Made by a program: the position numbers and the translations under genes. Under the pieces are notes generated by a model. It saw nothing but the letters and a program-made list of their open reading frames with translations. It did not search any database and was not told the origin of the DNA. 64,000 nucleotides of DNA, taken from NCBI GenBank assembly GCA_030762935.1, contig CM060900.1, positions 437,341,259-437,405,258 on the forward strand, read 5' to 3'. The DNA is from Hymenopus coronatus (Eukaryota > Arthropoda > Insecta > Mantodea > Hymenopodidae). The number at the start of each line of letters is the position of its first letter. The stretch's first letter is position 1. Below, piece by piece: positions 20,791-31,542 of the stretch.

Positions 20791-22479
20791 TGCCTTCATT
20801 TCAGAACGTTTATTTGGTTAGTTTTTATGTCACTGAATTATTTTTTGAGGCCAGTCACTTAAAGAACTGATTCCAACTGAGTGGTATCAATGTTTGGTGA
20901 TCTGAAGTGCGAAAAACCCTGGATATTGCAATCTTGGGAAAAGGGACTCATTTTATGCACGCGGTGTACATAATTTATTACAGAGGTGTAGGGATAAAAG
21001 AATGCAACGTGTAAACCAAATTATAGTTGAGCGTGTGAATGGTATGGAGAACGCATGCTGGTGCACGAGCGGAATGTACCTACCTGATCCATGAGGTAAT
21101 TACGTCATATCAATTGTGCATGCACAGTAGCTCCTCAAAACAACGTCAGGTAAGGCAGTTGGTCTGAGATAGCATTTGTAACACAATCCCACTATTTCAA
21201 ATGGAAAATACTACTTATATGGTCACTAATCTCTGTTTTGTTTAGAAATCTTTAATCTGAATGCAGTTTTGGTAAAGAACTGTTCCAGAAGTTAATTCGA
21301 TTCTGTCTAGTGAATATTTACTCTCAAATGCAATTTAAGTACACTTTCCAAATGACTAAAATGTTCTTTTACAGAGGCATCTGAAGACTGAGAGCGTGGG
21401 GAAAATGATTATAGCATATGCTGGCCTTTTCATTTTAAAGCTATTTTTGACGCTTCAATTTTTCAAAGTGCTTACTACTCCTTCATATTTAAGACTGCAG
21501 TTTATTTAATTAAATGGGTATGTGTGAAATATCCATTCTTCCTATTATCCCCCGTCTTATTTTCTCTAAAAGCTTCCTTGTCCACTATTTTTAAAATGAT
21601 CACAATTTTTACCATGGTTCTGATCGAATGGGGTGATACTGAGGATGTGTGAAAAGTTATAACCAAAGTGTGGTGTAACTGAGAAAAATCTTATCTTCCT
21701 TACTAACAAAATTTAGTGAGTGAATGCAGATCGGTAAACTTATAAGCAATACATCTATTTCCTTTATATTTTTCAGTCTGATGTCTTAATTAGCTTCTGA
21801 GATGGGCTATTAGGAGAGCGTGTTGGTAAAGTTTGGTAAAAATGTGAAAGCTTTCGATCTTTGTATATTGCATTTAATTATACTAATAGCTTGTACTCTC
21901 ATACTGCATACTTGGTTTTTCAGTACCTTTTATTCTAAAGTCACAAATGACTATTTAATAGGTTCTTAACCATTTACCATTTGAACTTACCTTTTTTTGA
22001 ATTTCCTATTGTCAGCACTATTCAAAATCAACAGTTTTGAACTTATTAGCTTGTTCAGGTTAACTTAAGGAATAAACATAATTGTGCACTAATTATAACT
22101 AGTTAAATAGTTCAGCTGAAATTATTACTACCATCCTGTCCTTGAACTCTCAAACAGTGTTCATGCTGAAGACGAGAACATAACTTTTCATTTCTTTTAC
22201 GCTGGCAGGTTTTAAATTATATCATAGAGGACACTAAGATGCAGTTTCCGCCATTGCTTTCTCCAGGTTAACCAATATCTGTATTAAAAGGCAATTGTGA
22301 GGTTATGTTCTGCATATTTTACGAATGCACCATTATAACTTAGGTTTATTTCACTGACAACAATTTAAACCGCACTTTCATCATAGTGTCAATACTGATG
22401 GGCCTGGAAGCCACAATTTCTGTTTAAGTTGGTTAAACAAAACGTTAAATAATATCGTGATACAATTAAATGTCAAGTG
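20791..22479. other. Unrecognised AT-rich DNA
   Basis: No gene or recurrent module found. The region around 20880-21200 is less AT-rich than its surroundings but is closed in all frames. Confidence 0.4.
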
Positions 22480-22960
22480 TTTACGATGGAGTATTGGCAA
22501 ACTATTTTATAAAACAGAGTTTTTTTCTCAAAACTACAATTTCACACTTTATACGTCTCTCAGTTTTTGCTTAAATGTAACTATAATTTCCCCGAATCTG
22601 CAGAAATATTAGTTGTAATATTACAAACGGAAAAAGTATCCTAACACCAACAGTAGCTTTTCAAAACATAAGTTTGTATGAAAAATAATTAATCTCAAGA
22701 GATGAACACTTCTAATATATAAAAAAGCTCAATAATAACGGTTATTTTAATATTCCTCTTTAAAGCTATTGTGTGCGGTTCAAGGCTCTAATTCAAACAA
22801 GTGTCCAAAAACTTCTCAAATTTTGAGCCACGTGGGACATTTTGATTGTGCCACATTTTTATGACATTAATGAAATAATTTATCTCTTCCAAAGAATTTA
22901 CCCAATTTTAATGAAATTGACAATATGCAATCACAGTAAAACTTTTGGAAAAATCTCGAT
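22480..22960 (+). repeat. Family C interspersed repeat, copy C1
   Basis: Colinear with 56690-57075. Shared blocks include TTTTTCTCAAAA, TAATTTCCCCGAATCTGCAG, ATATTCCTCTTTAAAG and a TTTTGAGCC..TGGGACATTTTGATT segment. Old and diverged, with no coding frame. The class is unknown and the boundaries are approximate. Confidence 0.6.
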
Positions 22961-23595
22961 CAAACTAAACGAATGTAGATGGCTGTCTCATTTAAGCATA
23001 ACATGCCACGACATTATTTTATAGGAGAGGAAACGGTAGAAAAGAAAACTGGAATATTCCAGGAAATTGTTCGCCAATCTTCAATTTCGTCGTTCTGAGT
23101 AGTGCTGCCACCCTTGTCTTGAATTCTGTAGGCGAAGTTTCCCCCAGCAATTGAAAGTGTGAGGGCATGATGGACTCAAGGGATCCCGTAGCGAGAAGCT
23201 ACATCCATTACCTTGAGGCTCGCTTCAGGGCAAATTTCTCCTTGTTCTACACAAGCGTTGGAGGAAAAATGTCCCAAGTTGGTTGCGAAGACTTTCTGCG
23301 CTTTAACATTGTCTGTTCATAATGTAGACATATGAACAACATCGTCAATCTTGTAGCGTTAAAGTAACACACACATCACGTCTTCCCAAGGAACCGAGAT
23401 AGAACTCACGGAGATGCATCCGTGACGTTTGGAAAATTCACAGTATGCAAGATATCTTAATCAAATTTATACCAGTTATTATTCACAATAGTAGTGATAT
23501 TTTTCCACCTATCAAAACTCTAGCTTGAATAGGTGTTTAAATACTATTTTAGTATTCAAATTCATTGTTGCAATAAAAATAAGCTATGTTATGAA
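22961..23595. other. Unrecognised DNA, locally GC-richer
   Basis: 23090-23440 is visibly richer in G+C than its surroundings but closed in all frames. It could be an old transposon relic; nothing specific is supported. Confidence 0.35.
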
Positions 23596-24292
23596 TTTTT
23601 ACATTCTCTATTACGTATGTTCAATGTACATAGATAGAGAAGGTATTGTATTCCACCCAAAATGTATTTATCGAAATTTTGCCAGAAATATACCTGAACC
23701 GTGTGTGTATGTCTGTGTGTCTGTGGGCAGCATAGCTCAAAAACTAAAAGACCGTAAAATAACAAACTTGGTATTTTAAGTTTAGTATTTTCCAAGGGTA
23801 CGACATAGAGATTTTCAAGAAAATCCCCCCCCCCCCGCTCTCAAACTATCCTTTACATGGAATATTTTTCTAAATTTTGATTTTATCAAAAATGGCTCTA
23901 ACGATTTAGATTAAAATACTGTATATTAAAGACATTCAAACCACAAATACACAACATCTTGAATTTTCTCGGAATAGCATCTGAAGACCTGTTCATTCTA
24001 GATGAAGTTTGCTGAAATTTGCGCAACTGGTAAACCTTATGAAATAGACAAAAGCACTTACTGCACAGAAAGAGTAGATCTTATTAAAACGCACTCTTTG
24101 TCATATACATTTTTCTTTTAGAGTTAACCGTTTCCGGCATATTCCGTATTATTGGTCTTAATACAGTAATAAAGCCAATTCTGCTAATGCTTAACTCGAT
24201 TAACGTGATATAGATAAAGAAGAATCTTTTGTAAGACATTTTTTTAGCTAACAGTGAGAGAAAGTCATGTGAATGGAACACCTCAGATTTTT
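23596..24292 (+). mobile_element. Family A repeat, copy A6, internally deleted
   Basis: Left end TACATTCTCTATTACG, then AAGGTATTGTATTCCACCC at 23640, AGCATAGCTCAAAAACTAAA, AAAATGGCTCTAACGATTTA, and a right end AGAGAAAGTCATGTGAATGG. About 150 bp of the right-central part is deleted near 24150. A C-run at 23827-23836 interrupts the block after the ATTTTCAAGAAAAT motif. Confidence 0.8.
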
Positions 24293-24338
24293 AAAAGTAG
24301 CTAATAGAAAGAGATCCAGTTTTACAGCAATTGAGTTT

Positions 24339-24342
<4 letters not shown>

Positions 24343-24374
<32 letters not shown>
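24343..24374. repeat. (AT)n microsatellite
   Basis: Sixteen AT units, just beyond the end of family A copy A6. Confidence 0.9.
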
Positions 24375-24376
<2 letters not shown>

Positions 24377-24544
24377 TACTATATTTTATACTAGCCCTAC
24401 TTGTAAAAAATTATTTCTTTTTGTACACCCTAAAACTATTAAATTTATTTTGGAGCATTATTTCGGAAAGAAGCTATATCACCATTTCCATTAATGTGCC
24501 CTATAGAGACTGTATATAAGGATAGACACGTGAGGAGGACACGA

Positions 24545-24930
24545 AGTGTATTACGACCTATATAGAACTGGAAAGGTAGATCAGACTGAAAAAGTCAATG
24601 TCGTAGCCGGGATTTAAACCACGGATCTCCTGGTCTCCGTCCAGTTACTCTAACCATTGATCTATCGTGGCAACATACCGACCGACATTATATTTCCCAG
24701 CTGACTCGCTTAGTCAGTCATAGTCACGGCTAGTGTGGAAGGAACAATTACTTAACATTCATTGCCCTAATAGATGGTTAAACCATGAAGTCCGGGACTT
24801 AAAAGTACTTAGCGATAAGTAAGTCGCCATTGAGGTATGACGTTTCAAAATAATTTGAGAACTTCTCATGAATAACCGAGAAACACACGAGTCAATTGGG
24901 AACTTAAATACCATGCCGGCATGCTAGCGG
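24545..24930 (-). mobile_element. Family U element U3, rearranged
   Basis: The plus strand shows GATCAGACTGAAAAAG (inner arm edge) and the reversed tRNA-like region at about 24595-24675 with B box GCCGGGATTTAAACCACG. A reversed outer-arm segment follows near 24735-24765. From about 24820 a plus-orientation leader appears (AAGTCGCCATTGAGGTATG, AACACACGAGTCAATTGGG). Opposite-facing pieces of one family therefore lie side by side, as also seen around U1. Confidence 0.65.
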
Positions 24931-24984
24931 TCACAAGTAGAGAGAACGCTAGGAAGTCCCTAATTGTTCCAGCCCAAAGAGTTT

Positions 24985-25190
24985 GGAGCTTCCTAGGAAG
25001 TGACAAGTACCCGTCCAACAAGCAGCCCTTTGGTGTCCACGAGGAATATTATTTCCTTTGAGCGAGCATCCGCGCAATCTTTCTCTCATCGCCATTCTCT
25101 ACGAAATCTAGAAAGACACTTGAAAGATGAGAAGCAAATGGAATAAAAGGAAGCGGTGGAAAGGTATTGTATATAGTGTTAGATGGAATA
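24985..25190 (+). repeat. Family E repeat, copy E1
   Basis: Shares TTTCCTTTGAGC followed by a CATCCGCGC block with copies at about 31930 (TTTCCTTTGAGCATGCATCC) and 45820. The class is unknown. Its 3' part forms the left arm of the 89-bp inverted repeat. Confidence 0.55.
25101..25189 (+). repeat. Left arm of an 89-bp inverted repeat
   Basis: Pairs with 25523-25611 on the opposite strand. I count about six mismatches over 89 positions, with no gaps; most are transitions. Confidence 0.9.
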
Positions 25191-25330
25191 TTGCTGTGTC
25201 ACCTGTTCCGAGAACAACCGGATGTTTGAGACATGGAATAACAGCCATCCTAAAAATATCAGAAAATTTCGTCATGAACATAGCTTTAGAAAACAGCGAA
25301 GAAAGCCCACCCTGTGTGCATAATTATATA
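25190..25330 (+). repeat. Family Q repeat, copy Q1
   Basis: AACAGCCATCCTAAAAATATC, read in pieces, and the following CGTCATGAACA match 51690-51760 colinearly. A further match is at 25745-25810 (CTCACCTCCCACCTGTATA), suggesting Q1 was split by the DNA between. Confidence 0.55.
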
Positions 25331-25522
25331 TAAACAATAAAATGAGAATAACGTATAAAATTGAAACAGGAAATGCTAAATTATAATGTGATATTTTCCA
25401 AAATATTGAGTGTAATTAGTCTTTATGTTTAAGGAATTTATTTACATATCGAAAAACCGAGCAATATAGCTCCACGGTAACATGCGAGGCTTTTTAAGCC
25501 GGTAAGCGAATGCCGAGGCAAA

Positions 25523-25611
25523 ATTCCATCTAACACTATATATAATACCTTTCTACCACTTCCTTTTATTCCATTTGCTTTTCATCTTTCAAGTATCTTT
25601 ATAGATTTCGT
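25523..25611 (-). repeat. Right arm of the 89-bp inverted repeat
   Basis: Reverse complement of 25101-25189 at about 93% by eye. The loop is 333 bp. Confidence 0.9.
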
Positions 25612-25854
25612 ATGTAAATACAGCAGAGACATAACTCGGGGTCGTTCATAACACATTGGAACCCGAAATTTGTACTTCATTTATGACAATATTACTAATA
25701 AGCGGAGAAAATCAAAAACATATACTCCTATGTTGTACCTATTGTTCTCTACTAAATATGAGATTGTTTGCACTTACTCACCTCCCACCTGTATATTATA
25801 AAGACTGTTAGTTTCATAGCCGCAGATATTTATGTTGGTAATTGAGCTCAGTGT

Positions 25855-25870
25855 AAAAAAAAAAAAAAAA
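25855..25870. repeat. Poly-A run
   Basis: Sixteen consecutive A; possibly the tail of an unrecognised retroelement ending here on the plus strand. Confidence 0.6.
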
Positions 25871-25944
25871 TAGAAATATATATTTGCTTTATTAAGCGTA
25901 GTATGAGACGGTGTCGTAGCTAAAGTGGCCGGGGTTCCATACCA

Positions 25945-26205
25945 GGCATGTGGGATTTGGATGAAGCGGTGTCTGAGTGGGCTTTCCTTTTGTTCTGCGG
26001 TTTCGTCTGTTATTTATTCCATCATTTTTTCTATCAGCATCATCCTGTCATCCAGTTCACCATCATTTCATGTAACCCACTTTCTCACTTTCATTCCAGG
26101 CATCGGGCGGGTCACTCATCATGGCTTCATCTGATCTAGAACCTCTATTCTTCTTCAGGCGTCTGACACCAGGCGCGACTTGTAAATCCTGGGGAATGCA
26201 AGTCC
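25945..26205 (+). mobile_element. T-type SINE fragment, long-tailed variant (T4)
   Basis: The head is lost. The body starts at TGTGGGATTTGGATGAAG and GCGGTGTCTGAGTGGGC. The tail TCTGACACCAGGCGCGAC is also seen in the copy at 30220 and recalls that of T1. Diverged. Confidence 0.55.
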
Positions 26206-26209
26206 TACA

Positions 26210-27220
26210 TACAAGAAGTGCAAATATGAAAGAAAGAAAACATTCGCAGCATGTGTACAGGATGGTCAGTGCCTCCAAGTAGACATGGCACACACAAGCC
26301 GTGCGATGTGCTTATTTTCCCCATGAGTGCGGGCCGGGAGTGTTGGGAGGCGTAAAGAAGAGTGGGCGTGAACAGATCTCGTGATAATGAATGTCATGGT
26401 CACTCGCATGAAAATAGTAGTAAATAGAGGAATCTGTCATGGATATTATGTTCCCAATTATTCATTTATTTTGGTAGTTAAAGGTGACATTTTAGTAGGG
26501 AGAGACATGGGAATGGAAGTTTTAACTAACTTAATTGATGACTTAATACTTATGCTTACATTTCAAATTTTAATGTATAAATGAGTTCGAATACTTCCTG
26601 CAAGGCTAATGACCTGGGATTACCAGTTACTGAAGTGAAACAGCAGAAACAAAGCTGATAGCCTATATTGACAGGCGTTGTTCATTTTGCGGCGCAATTA
26701 CGACCATGCATAAAACATTAGGTAGTAAATTATGTGCGGTGTTTGTGGGAAAACTATTAGAAGTTGAGGAAGAACATCTGCCAATTAACCAATTAAGTCA
26801 TAGTTTTATGACAGATTCATGGACATCCGCAAATTTGCCACATTAAACCAAACAAGAGGTGCGTTTCAGTACTAACGCTGTTGAACCTCCTCCAAATGTA
26901 TCAATAAAATTGTACTTGGGTGTTTCTAACATGTTCAAACGCGGATGGAAACGACGTGGAAAATCGGCACAAAAATAGTCTTTTCATTTGCGCCGCCTCA
27001 TTGCTTGTTTGTTTGTTTGTTTGTTGAGGAATGGGTAGAGAAGGTTATGTTAATGCAACATTCAGAATCTTTTTGGATAATTGTTCAGAGGTTGCAATAT
27101 CTAACATTGGCGAAATATGATTTTTAATATCCTCATAAAGTGAATAAAATAATGCGTATCGTTATTGGGAGATATATTTGTACAAGGTGCTTAAGCTGGA
27201 GGAAGGACTGGGTCAAAACA
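26210..27220. other. Possible degraded transposon relic, otherwise unrecognised
   Basis: At 26690-26990 a broken plus-strand frame gives segments such as HSFMTDSWTSANLPH and CSFCGAITTMHKTLG. The first recalls the TTDxWTS motif of hAT-type transposases, but no other domain is visible. The (TTTG)n run at 27008-27025 follows. I would not annotate more than a suspected relic. Confidence 0.25.
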
Positions 27221-27223
27221 AAA

Positions 27224-27460
27224 AAATGAAATGGATTTTTATTTATGGACACTCTTTAACTGCTAAGGTTCTCAGCGTCCCATTCTATATTGGGCGTGAA
27301 AGACCGCTTAATTTTGCTCAGATGCCTCTATCTGGCTTGAGGTTCTTTTATGTGCGGCAAATCTACTACACGGGACCCACGGCTTTACTTCACTTTCGAA
27401 GGAAGCCATGCCAAGGATTTTTACGCCCGAAAAAATCCCTCGTCCTCCGCCGGGTTGAGG
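27224..27460 (-). mobile_element. S-type SINE, copy S2, head truncated
   Basis: The plus strand carries AATGGATTTTTATTTATGG (3' end reversed), CTCAGCGTCCCATTCTATAT, AAGACCGCTTAATTTTGCTC and TCGTCCTCCGCCGGGTT, where the tRNA-like head stops. It is well matched to S1 over the body. Confidence 0.8.
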
Positions 27461-27779
27461 ACTGAGTCGAAGTATTCAATATAAACGATATTAATTTTGA
27501 TTAATATTTCTTTTATTTGTTGACATTAACTATACTATGTGCGCTTGGGAGAGAGGCGGAATGGAAAGCAAAATATCATGGTAAGGAACTGAGTTATACA
27601 AAAATAAACCAAATGAAAAAAACAAAACGGAATTAAATTCGCAATTTTGCCTTATTTGAAAGGGATCCGTAAACATCTTGGCGATTTTGCCAAATTCTAA
27701 TCATACATATTATTTAAGATAATCATAATTCCTAAGTAAGTATGAAAGGATAAAATCAGAACGAAAGTAACAGTCTTAG

Positions 27780-27860
27780 TCGGGAATCGAGCAAGCAATT
27801 TCCTCCCCCCGTGTCACCGAGCTGCTGTCTCAGCTATGAGGTTGTTAGCATTTGCTCTAT
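27780..27860 (-). mobile_element. Degenerate tRNA-like SINE head
   Basis: The minus strand has TAGCTGAGACAGCAGC and, further on, GCTCGATTCCCGAC, spaced roughly like A and B boxes. No body can be matched to the other families. Confidence 0.3.
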
Positions 27861-27861
27861 C

Positions 27862-28800
27862 CGCTCTGCAAATAAACCATTCTTAAAATTATAATAATTT
27901 TACCTACATCATGCTAATCAGAATGAGCATTACCAGAAGAGGTCTTATCACTTAGTTTCTTGTAAGTAAACGGGAAATAAGAGAATGCACTAGGCTAAAG
28001 CAACAGCCAAATATTTTAAAAGCTGTCGCTATGTGGATTTTATGGAAATTCTGTTCTCTTTCCATGGCCAGGAGTAAAACCAGAGATATATGAAGCAAAT
28101 GAGAGCCTCCCTTTTTTGAAAAATATTTTAAAATTGAAACCAATACCAGAGAGTATCTCGGAATTGGTTTGCTCTACAAGAAAGTGTATAGGACATAAAT
28201 TGTGAGTTTTAAGGAAATAAGTTTTCGTGAAAGTGAAGAGGATTCGGACACTATTCTAAATGTTATTTGCCATGCAAATATCTTAAATATAACAGATTGC
28301 CTAACTACCCTTTATTTGACGTGTGCAGATATCCCGTCGTGCGTTAAGAGCTGCACAACTTCTCGGGGCTATTTGATGTTAAACCGGTAAATGGGGATAT
28401 GAATGAACGATCTTCGCTTAATCAGTCTTGTTTATCAGTGGAGACATGAGCGGGCCGCATTCATTCGCGAGGGCTAAAACGAAAGTGGCTCTCGCAGTTT
28501 TACAGTGGCGGTTTTAACTTCAAATAGCCCCGTTAGGTTCTGCAACTCTTTTAAAGCACAAAGATATATCTGCCGAATACAGGGCAGTTGGGGCACTTGT
28601 TATATAATAATATTTACTTGGCATATATATTTTTAATATTTATGTAAACATGTTGAATACCTGGTATTTTAATCAAAGCCCTTAGCCATTTTTGAGACAA
28701 TGGAAAATTTTGAAAAAATCTTCATGTAAAGGATGGTTTGGGAAGACGAATTTTCTTGAAAAAATTGCGTCGCAACTTTAGTAGATCTTATATACCAAGT
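27862..28800 (-). mobile_element. Family A repeat, copy A7, containing a MITE-like insertion
   Basis: The plus strand starts near CTCTGCAAATAAACCATTC (right end reversed), then CATGGCCAGGAGTAAAACCA and GAGTATCTCGG, and reaches TTTGCCATGCAAATATC at 28267. The family resumes after the insertion at about 28630, with a reversed AGCCATTTTTGAGA block and CAAGTTGTGTA at the far end. The left terminus is missing. Confidence 0.75.
28299..28594. mobile_element. MITE-like element with ~80-bp terminal inverted repeats
   Basis: The left arm 28299-28381 (GCCTAACTACCC then CGGGGCTATTTGATGTTA) and right arm 28514-28594 (TAACTTCAAATAGCCCCG then AGGGCAGTTGGGGC) are imperfect reverse complements. The 130-bp centre is GC-rich and non-coding. 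The inverted similarity continues more weakly into the flanks (28262-28298 against 28595-28626). No target duplication is clear, and the superfamily is not assigned. Confidence 0.7.
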
Positions 28801-29099
28801 TGTGTACTTTACAATGTTTTAGAACATGCTTTTTCAGAAGATTTTAAATCTTGTATTTTCGGTGAAATTTCTGTATGGAATTTTTATGTAGAATGAAATA
28901 CTCTCCCTGCTTGGTATAGATAGTAGCGAAGGTACAAATATATCTAATTTGTCAAGGTATGCTGGATACATCCCTTGTCTGAGGAAGGACATTTCTGCTG
29001 TATGATACTGTCAAAAGGAACAATTTTACATCAAAGAAGGGTAATGTACATGTATTCAAGCAATATCGATTCGTACCTCTTTCGCAGCTTATAGCAAGT
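28801..29099. other. Unrecognised DNA
   Basis: Between family A copy A7 and repeat N1; nothing supported. Confidence 0.4.
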
Positions 29100-29570
29100 T
29101 TAGAAACTACACCGCACCAAGATGCGCACATTGTTGCTCAGATCCTATGCAATACGAGAATTTAGTTTAACGTAAATGCTCAGCTGAATTAGGCAGTTAC
29201 TAACGAACAAACCCTCGAGTCTGGTTAACGCTATTGTTGTAAACGTAGGTAGGGCGAGACGCACCGTGCCAGGTTGCGCCGTGGCCGAGTGGTTAGACCA
29301 CTTGTCCCTCGCCTAGGCGGCCCGGGTTTAATCCCAAGCGACAGTATGCGGGATTTGTGGTGGACAAAGCGGCGCTGGAACGGGTTTTCTCCGGGTTGTA
29401 CGGTTTTCCCCGCCATCATATTCCACCGGTGCTTCATCTTCACTTCATTTATGATCAGTGTCATCGCCTGCGGTGCCTTGTTATTAAAAAGAGCATTAAA
29501 CACCATTAAAAAATAAAAAAGGACCTTGTCGCATGGTTTAGCAGTGTTTTCGTAAACATGCCAACAAACC
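29100..29570 (+). repeat. Family N repeat, copy N1, split by a T SINE
   Basis: Left part 29100-29268 and right part 29518-29570 together match 60790-61000: TGTTGCTCAGATCCTATG, then GTAGG near GCACCGTG, and after the SINE GTTTTCGTAAACATGCC. In N2 the corresponding sequence is uninterrupted. Confidence 0.6.
29272..29516 (+). mobile_element. T-type SINE, copy T5, near complete
   Basis: Head CGCCGTGGCCGAGTGGTTAG (A box) and ACCACTTGTCCCTCGCC, B box CCCGGGTTTAATCCCAAG, body GGATTTGTGGTGGACAAAG, TTTTCCCCGCCATCATATTC, and an A-rich end after GAGCATTAAACACC. It is inserted into repeat N1. No exact duplication can be read, but the uninterrupted paralogue N2 fixes the insertion point near GTTGC. Confidence 0.88.
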
Positions 29571-29599
29571 TTCAAGCTCTTTTCACTCAAATACTGGAT

Positions 29600-30035
29600 C
29601 CTCAGATTTTTTCCCCCTTTAGCGCCAGTGACATTATTATTTCAGCGAACCCCTTGTCTAAAGGGAAGGTGCGCAATTGAACATTGCCAACTTCGTAAAC
29701 AGGTTGATGTATTTAGCGACGCAGAACTGTTTTTCACCACAGGACATTTTGTGTTACACGTGAGATGGAAGTGACCACCAATCACAGAATTTTCATGGTT
29801 AGGTATTACTTCCGAACTGGAAGAATACGTTACCGATCAGCATAAATGATGCGATTGCGAGTTTATAAGATGTAAACGAATATTCCAATTATAAATATTA
29901 GAAACGTACGATACAAGTCCCATTGCACAAGTCGACATGCACCCCTTCTACTCATCGTTCGCTATTTCTCTGCAAGAGGCAATGCGTGATATCTCGCTAC
30001 CTAGCATTGACGTTATACACCGACAAACGACTGGT
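29600..30035. other. Unrecognised DNA
   Basis: No gene or family recognised. Confidence 0.4.
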
Positions 30036-30039
30036 CGAC

Positions 30040-30262
30040 CCTATATAATTTGTGGTGGACAATGCGGTTTTGGGCGTTTTTTGTTCAGGTTCTCCGGTTT
30101 CTCACGCCATTCACACCATCACCTGCTTTATAATAACCTTTTATTTGATCTATGCATTATTTTCACATCTTCCACACGCTGATACCAGGCAGCGGCTAAC
30201 CCAAGTGCGTCTACACCTCAACAGGCATCTGACTCCAGGCGCTGTTCGTTTCGGGATATAAG
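30040..30262 (+). mobile_element. T-type SINE fragment, long-tailed variant (T6)
   Basis: Begins within the body at AATTTGTGGTGGACAATG, with TTCTCCGGTTTCTCACGCC, then the variant tail GGCATCTGACTCCAGGCGC shared with T4. The tRNA-like head is absent. Confidence 0.65.
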
Positions 30263-30333
30263 TCTTCCCTCCATATTAAAACGGTAAATAGCGAAAGTAG
30301 AACAAGAATAATGAGGAGAAATTAACACGCCTT

Positions 30334-30717
30334 ACTTTTTACTTTCTCTAGCACGTATGTACAATGTGTGTGTGTTTCTTTTTTGAGACCTTCTGAATAA
30401 AAAAATAAATTGTTCAAAGGTCCGTGTGTATGTATTATGTACATGTGGGCAGCATAACTGAAAAACGAAAAGTTCGTTAAATCCAAACTTGGTATTTACG
30501 TTGAGCATCTTCCAAGGATGGGTCACGAAGATATTTTCAGGAAAATCCCAACCCATCTCTTTAAGCCTAGTCTGTTCCCTTACTTCCCTTCTACTTACAA
30601 GGAAGCAAAAGACACTTTCTGCTAATGTTTATCTCAATTGACATGATGAGGATAAAGGAATAATCTTTCGTGAGAATAGTTCGTTTGTCATGTGAATGGA
30701 AAACATCCGATTTTTCG
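30334..30717 (+). mobile_element. Family A repeat, copy A8, short deletion form
   Basis: It has a clean left end TTTACTTTCTCTAGCACG, the CATAACTGAAAAACGAAAAG block and TCACGAAGATATTTTC, then jumps at about 30562 straight to AGCCTAGTCTGTTCCCTTAC near the right end and finishes GTCATGTGAATGG. About half the element is missing internally while both ends are kept. Confidence 0.8.
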
Positions 30718-31205
30718 AAATGCATTATTCAATGCATTCAATATCGATGTTACTAACTAGCCGTGGCGTCTCAGTCTAGCTGCATGTTTAACCTTTTATT
30801 TTCCAAATAACATAGGCAGATGCAATATTCGGTGACTTATTAGCGTCGTTACTGGGACACAAATGGTCCCAAAAGCCACGCTTCACTGTTGTCAAAAAGA
30901 GAAAGAGATCTCTAGGTCCTCCAAAGAAACATTAGATTGAAAATTCAACTGCGAGATTGTAACAATTCATAAGCCCAATAATTGAAAGGCGGAAGAAGAA
31001 AGGAGCTATGCATGTTCACTATATGTTGTCTGATTTACAGTTGTTTTCATTATATTGTTATAAAACTAACAAATACATACACTAAGCAGTTTACTCTGTC
31101 GAAAATAGTACGTTGATTTTGTTTTATGGGACAACGCCTGACTTCTTCAGAACCAGACATTTCCTGGCCAGAAAATTATAGTACATGTCTGAAACTTTTT
31201 ATTAA
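30718..31205. other. Unrecognised DNA
   Basis: Nothing supported. Confidence 0.4.
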
Positions 31206-31207
31206 TA

Positions 31208-31335
31208 GCTTTAACGCCCGCTTTTGTTACTTGTCACCGCAGGCGATGACACTGGCGATATATGGAACACCGGCGGAATGTGATGGCGGAGAAAAGCCGC
31301 CCCTGCGCCGCTTTATCCACCACAAATCTCATATA
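31208..31335 (-). mobile_element. T-type SINE 3' half, reversed (T7a)
   Basis: The plus strand runs TTTAACGCCCGCTTTTGTTA, CGGAATGTGATGGCGGAGAA and CTTTATCCACCACAAATCTC, the exact reversed order of the T body. It stops where the tRNA head should begin. Confidence 0.7.
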
Positions 31336-31340
31336 TAAGC

Positions 31341-31450
31341 TTTGTTTTCTCCGGGCTCTCCGGTTTCCCCCGCCATCACATTCTATCCGTGCTCCATCTT
31401 AATTCCATGCATCATTAGTGCCATCTTGTCTTATGAGTAAAACGGGCTTT
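31341..31450 (+). mobile_element. T-type SINE 3' half, forward (T7b)
   Basis: TTTTCTCCGGGCTCTCCGG, CCCCCGCCATCACATTC and the A-rich end. It lies tail-out against T7a, making an inverted pair of SINE bodies. Confidence 0.7.
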
Positions 31451-31542
31451 ATACAAATAAAGAATAAGGAGGGGGAAGACATGCAGTGAAGAAAGCACAG
31501 GAGACAAACAGATAAGTCACAGAGACCCGCGGAATTGCTAAG

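Noticed and set aside
26690..26990. hAT transposase
   Set aside because: Only one weak motif (FMTDSWTS) supports it and no dimerisation or zinc-finger part is visible; kept as a low-confidence note.
29231..29590. 119-codon minus-strand frame as a gene
   Set aside because: It is antisense to SINE T5 and its flanks.
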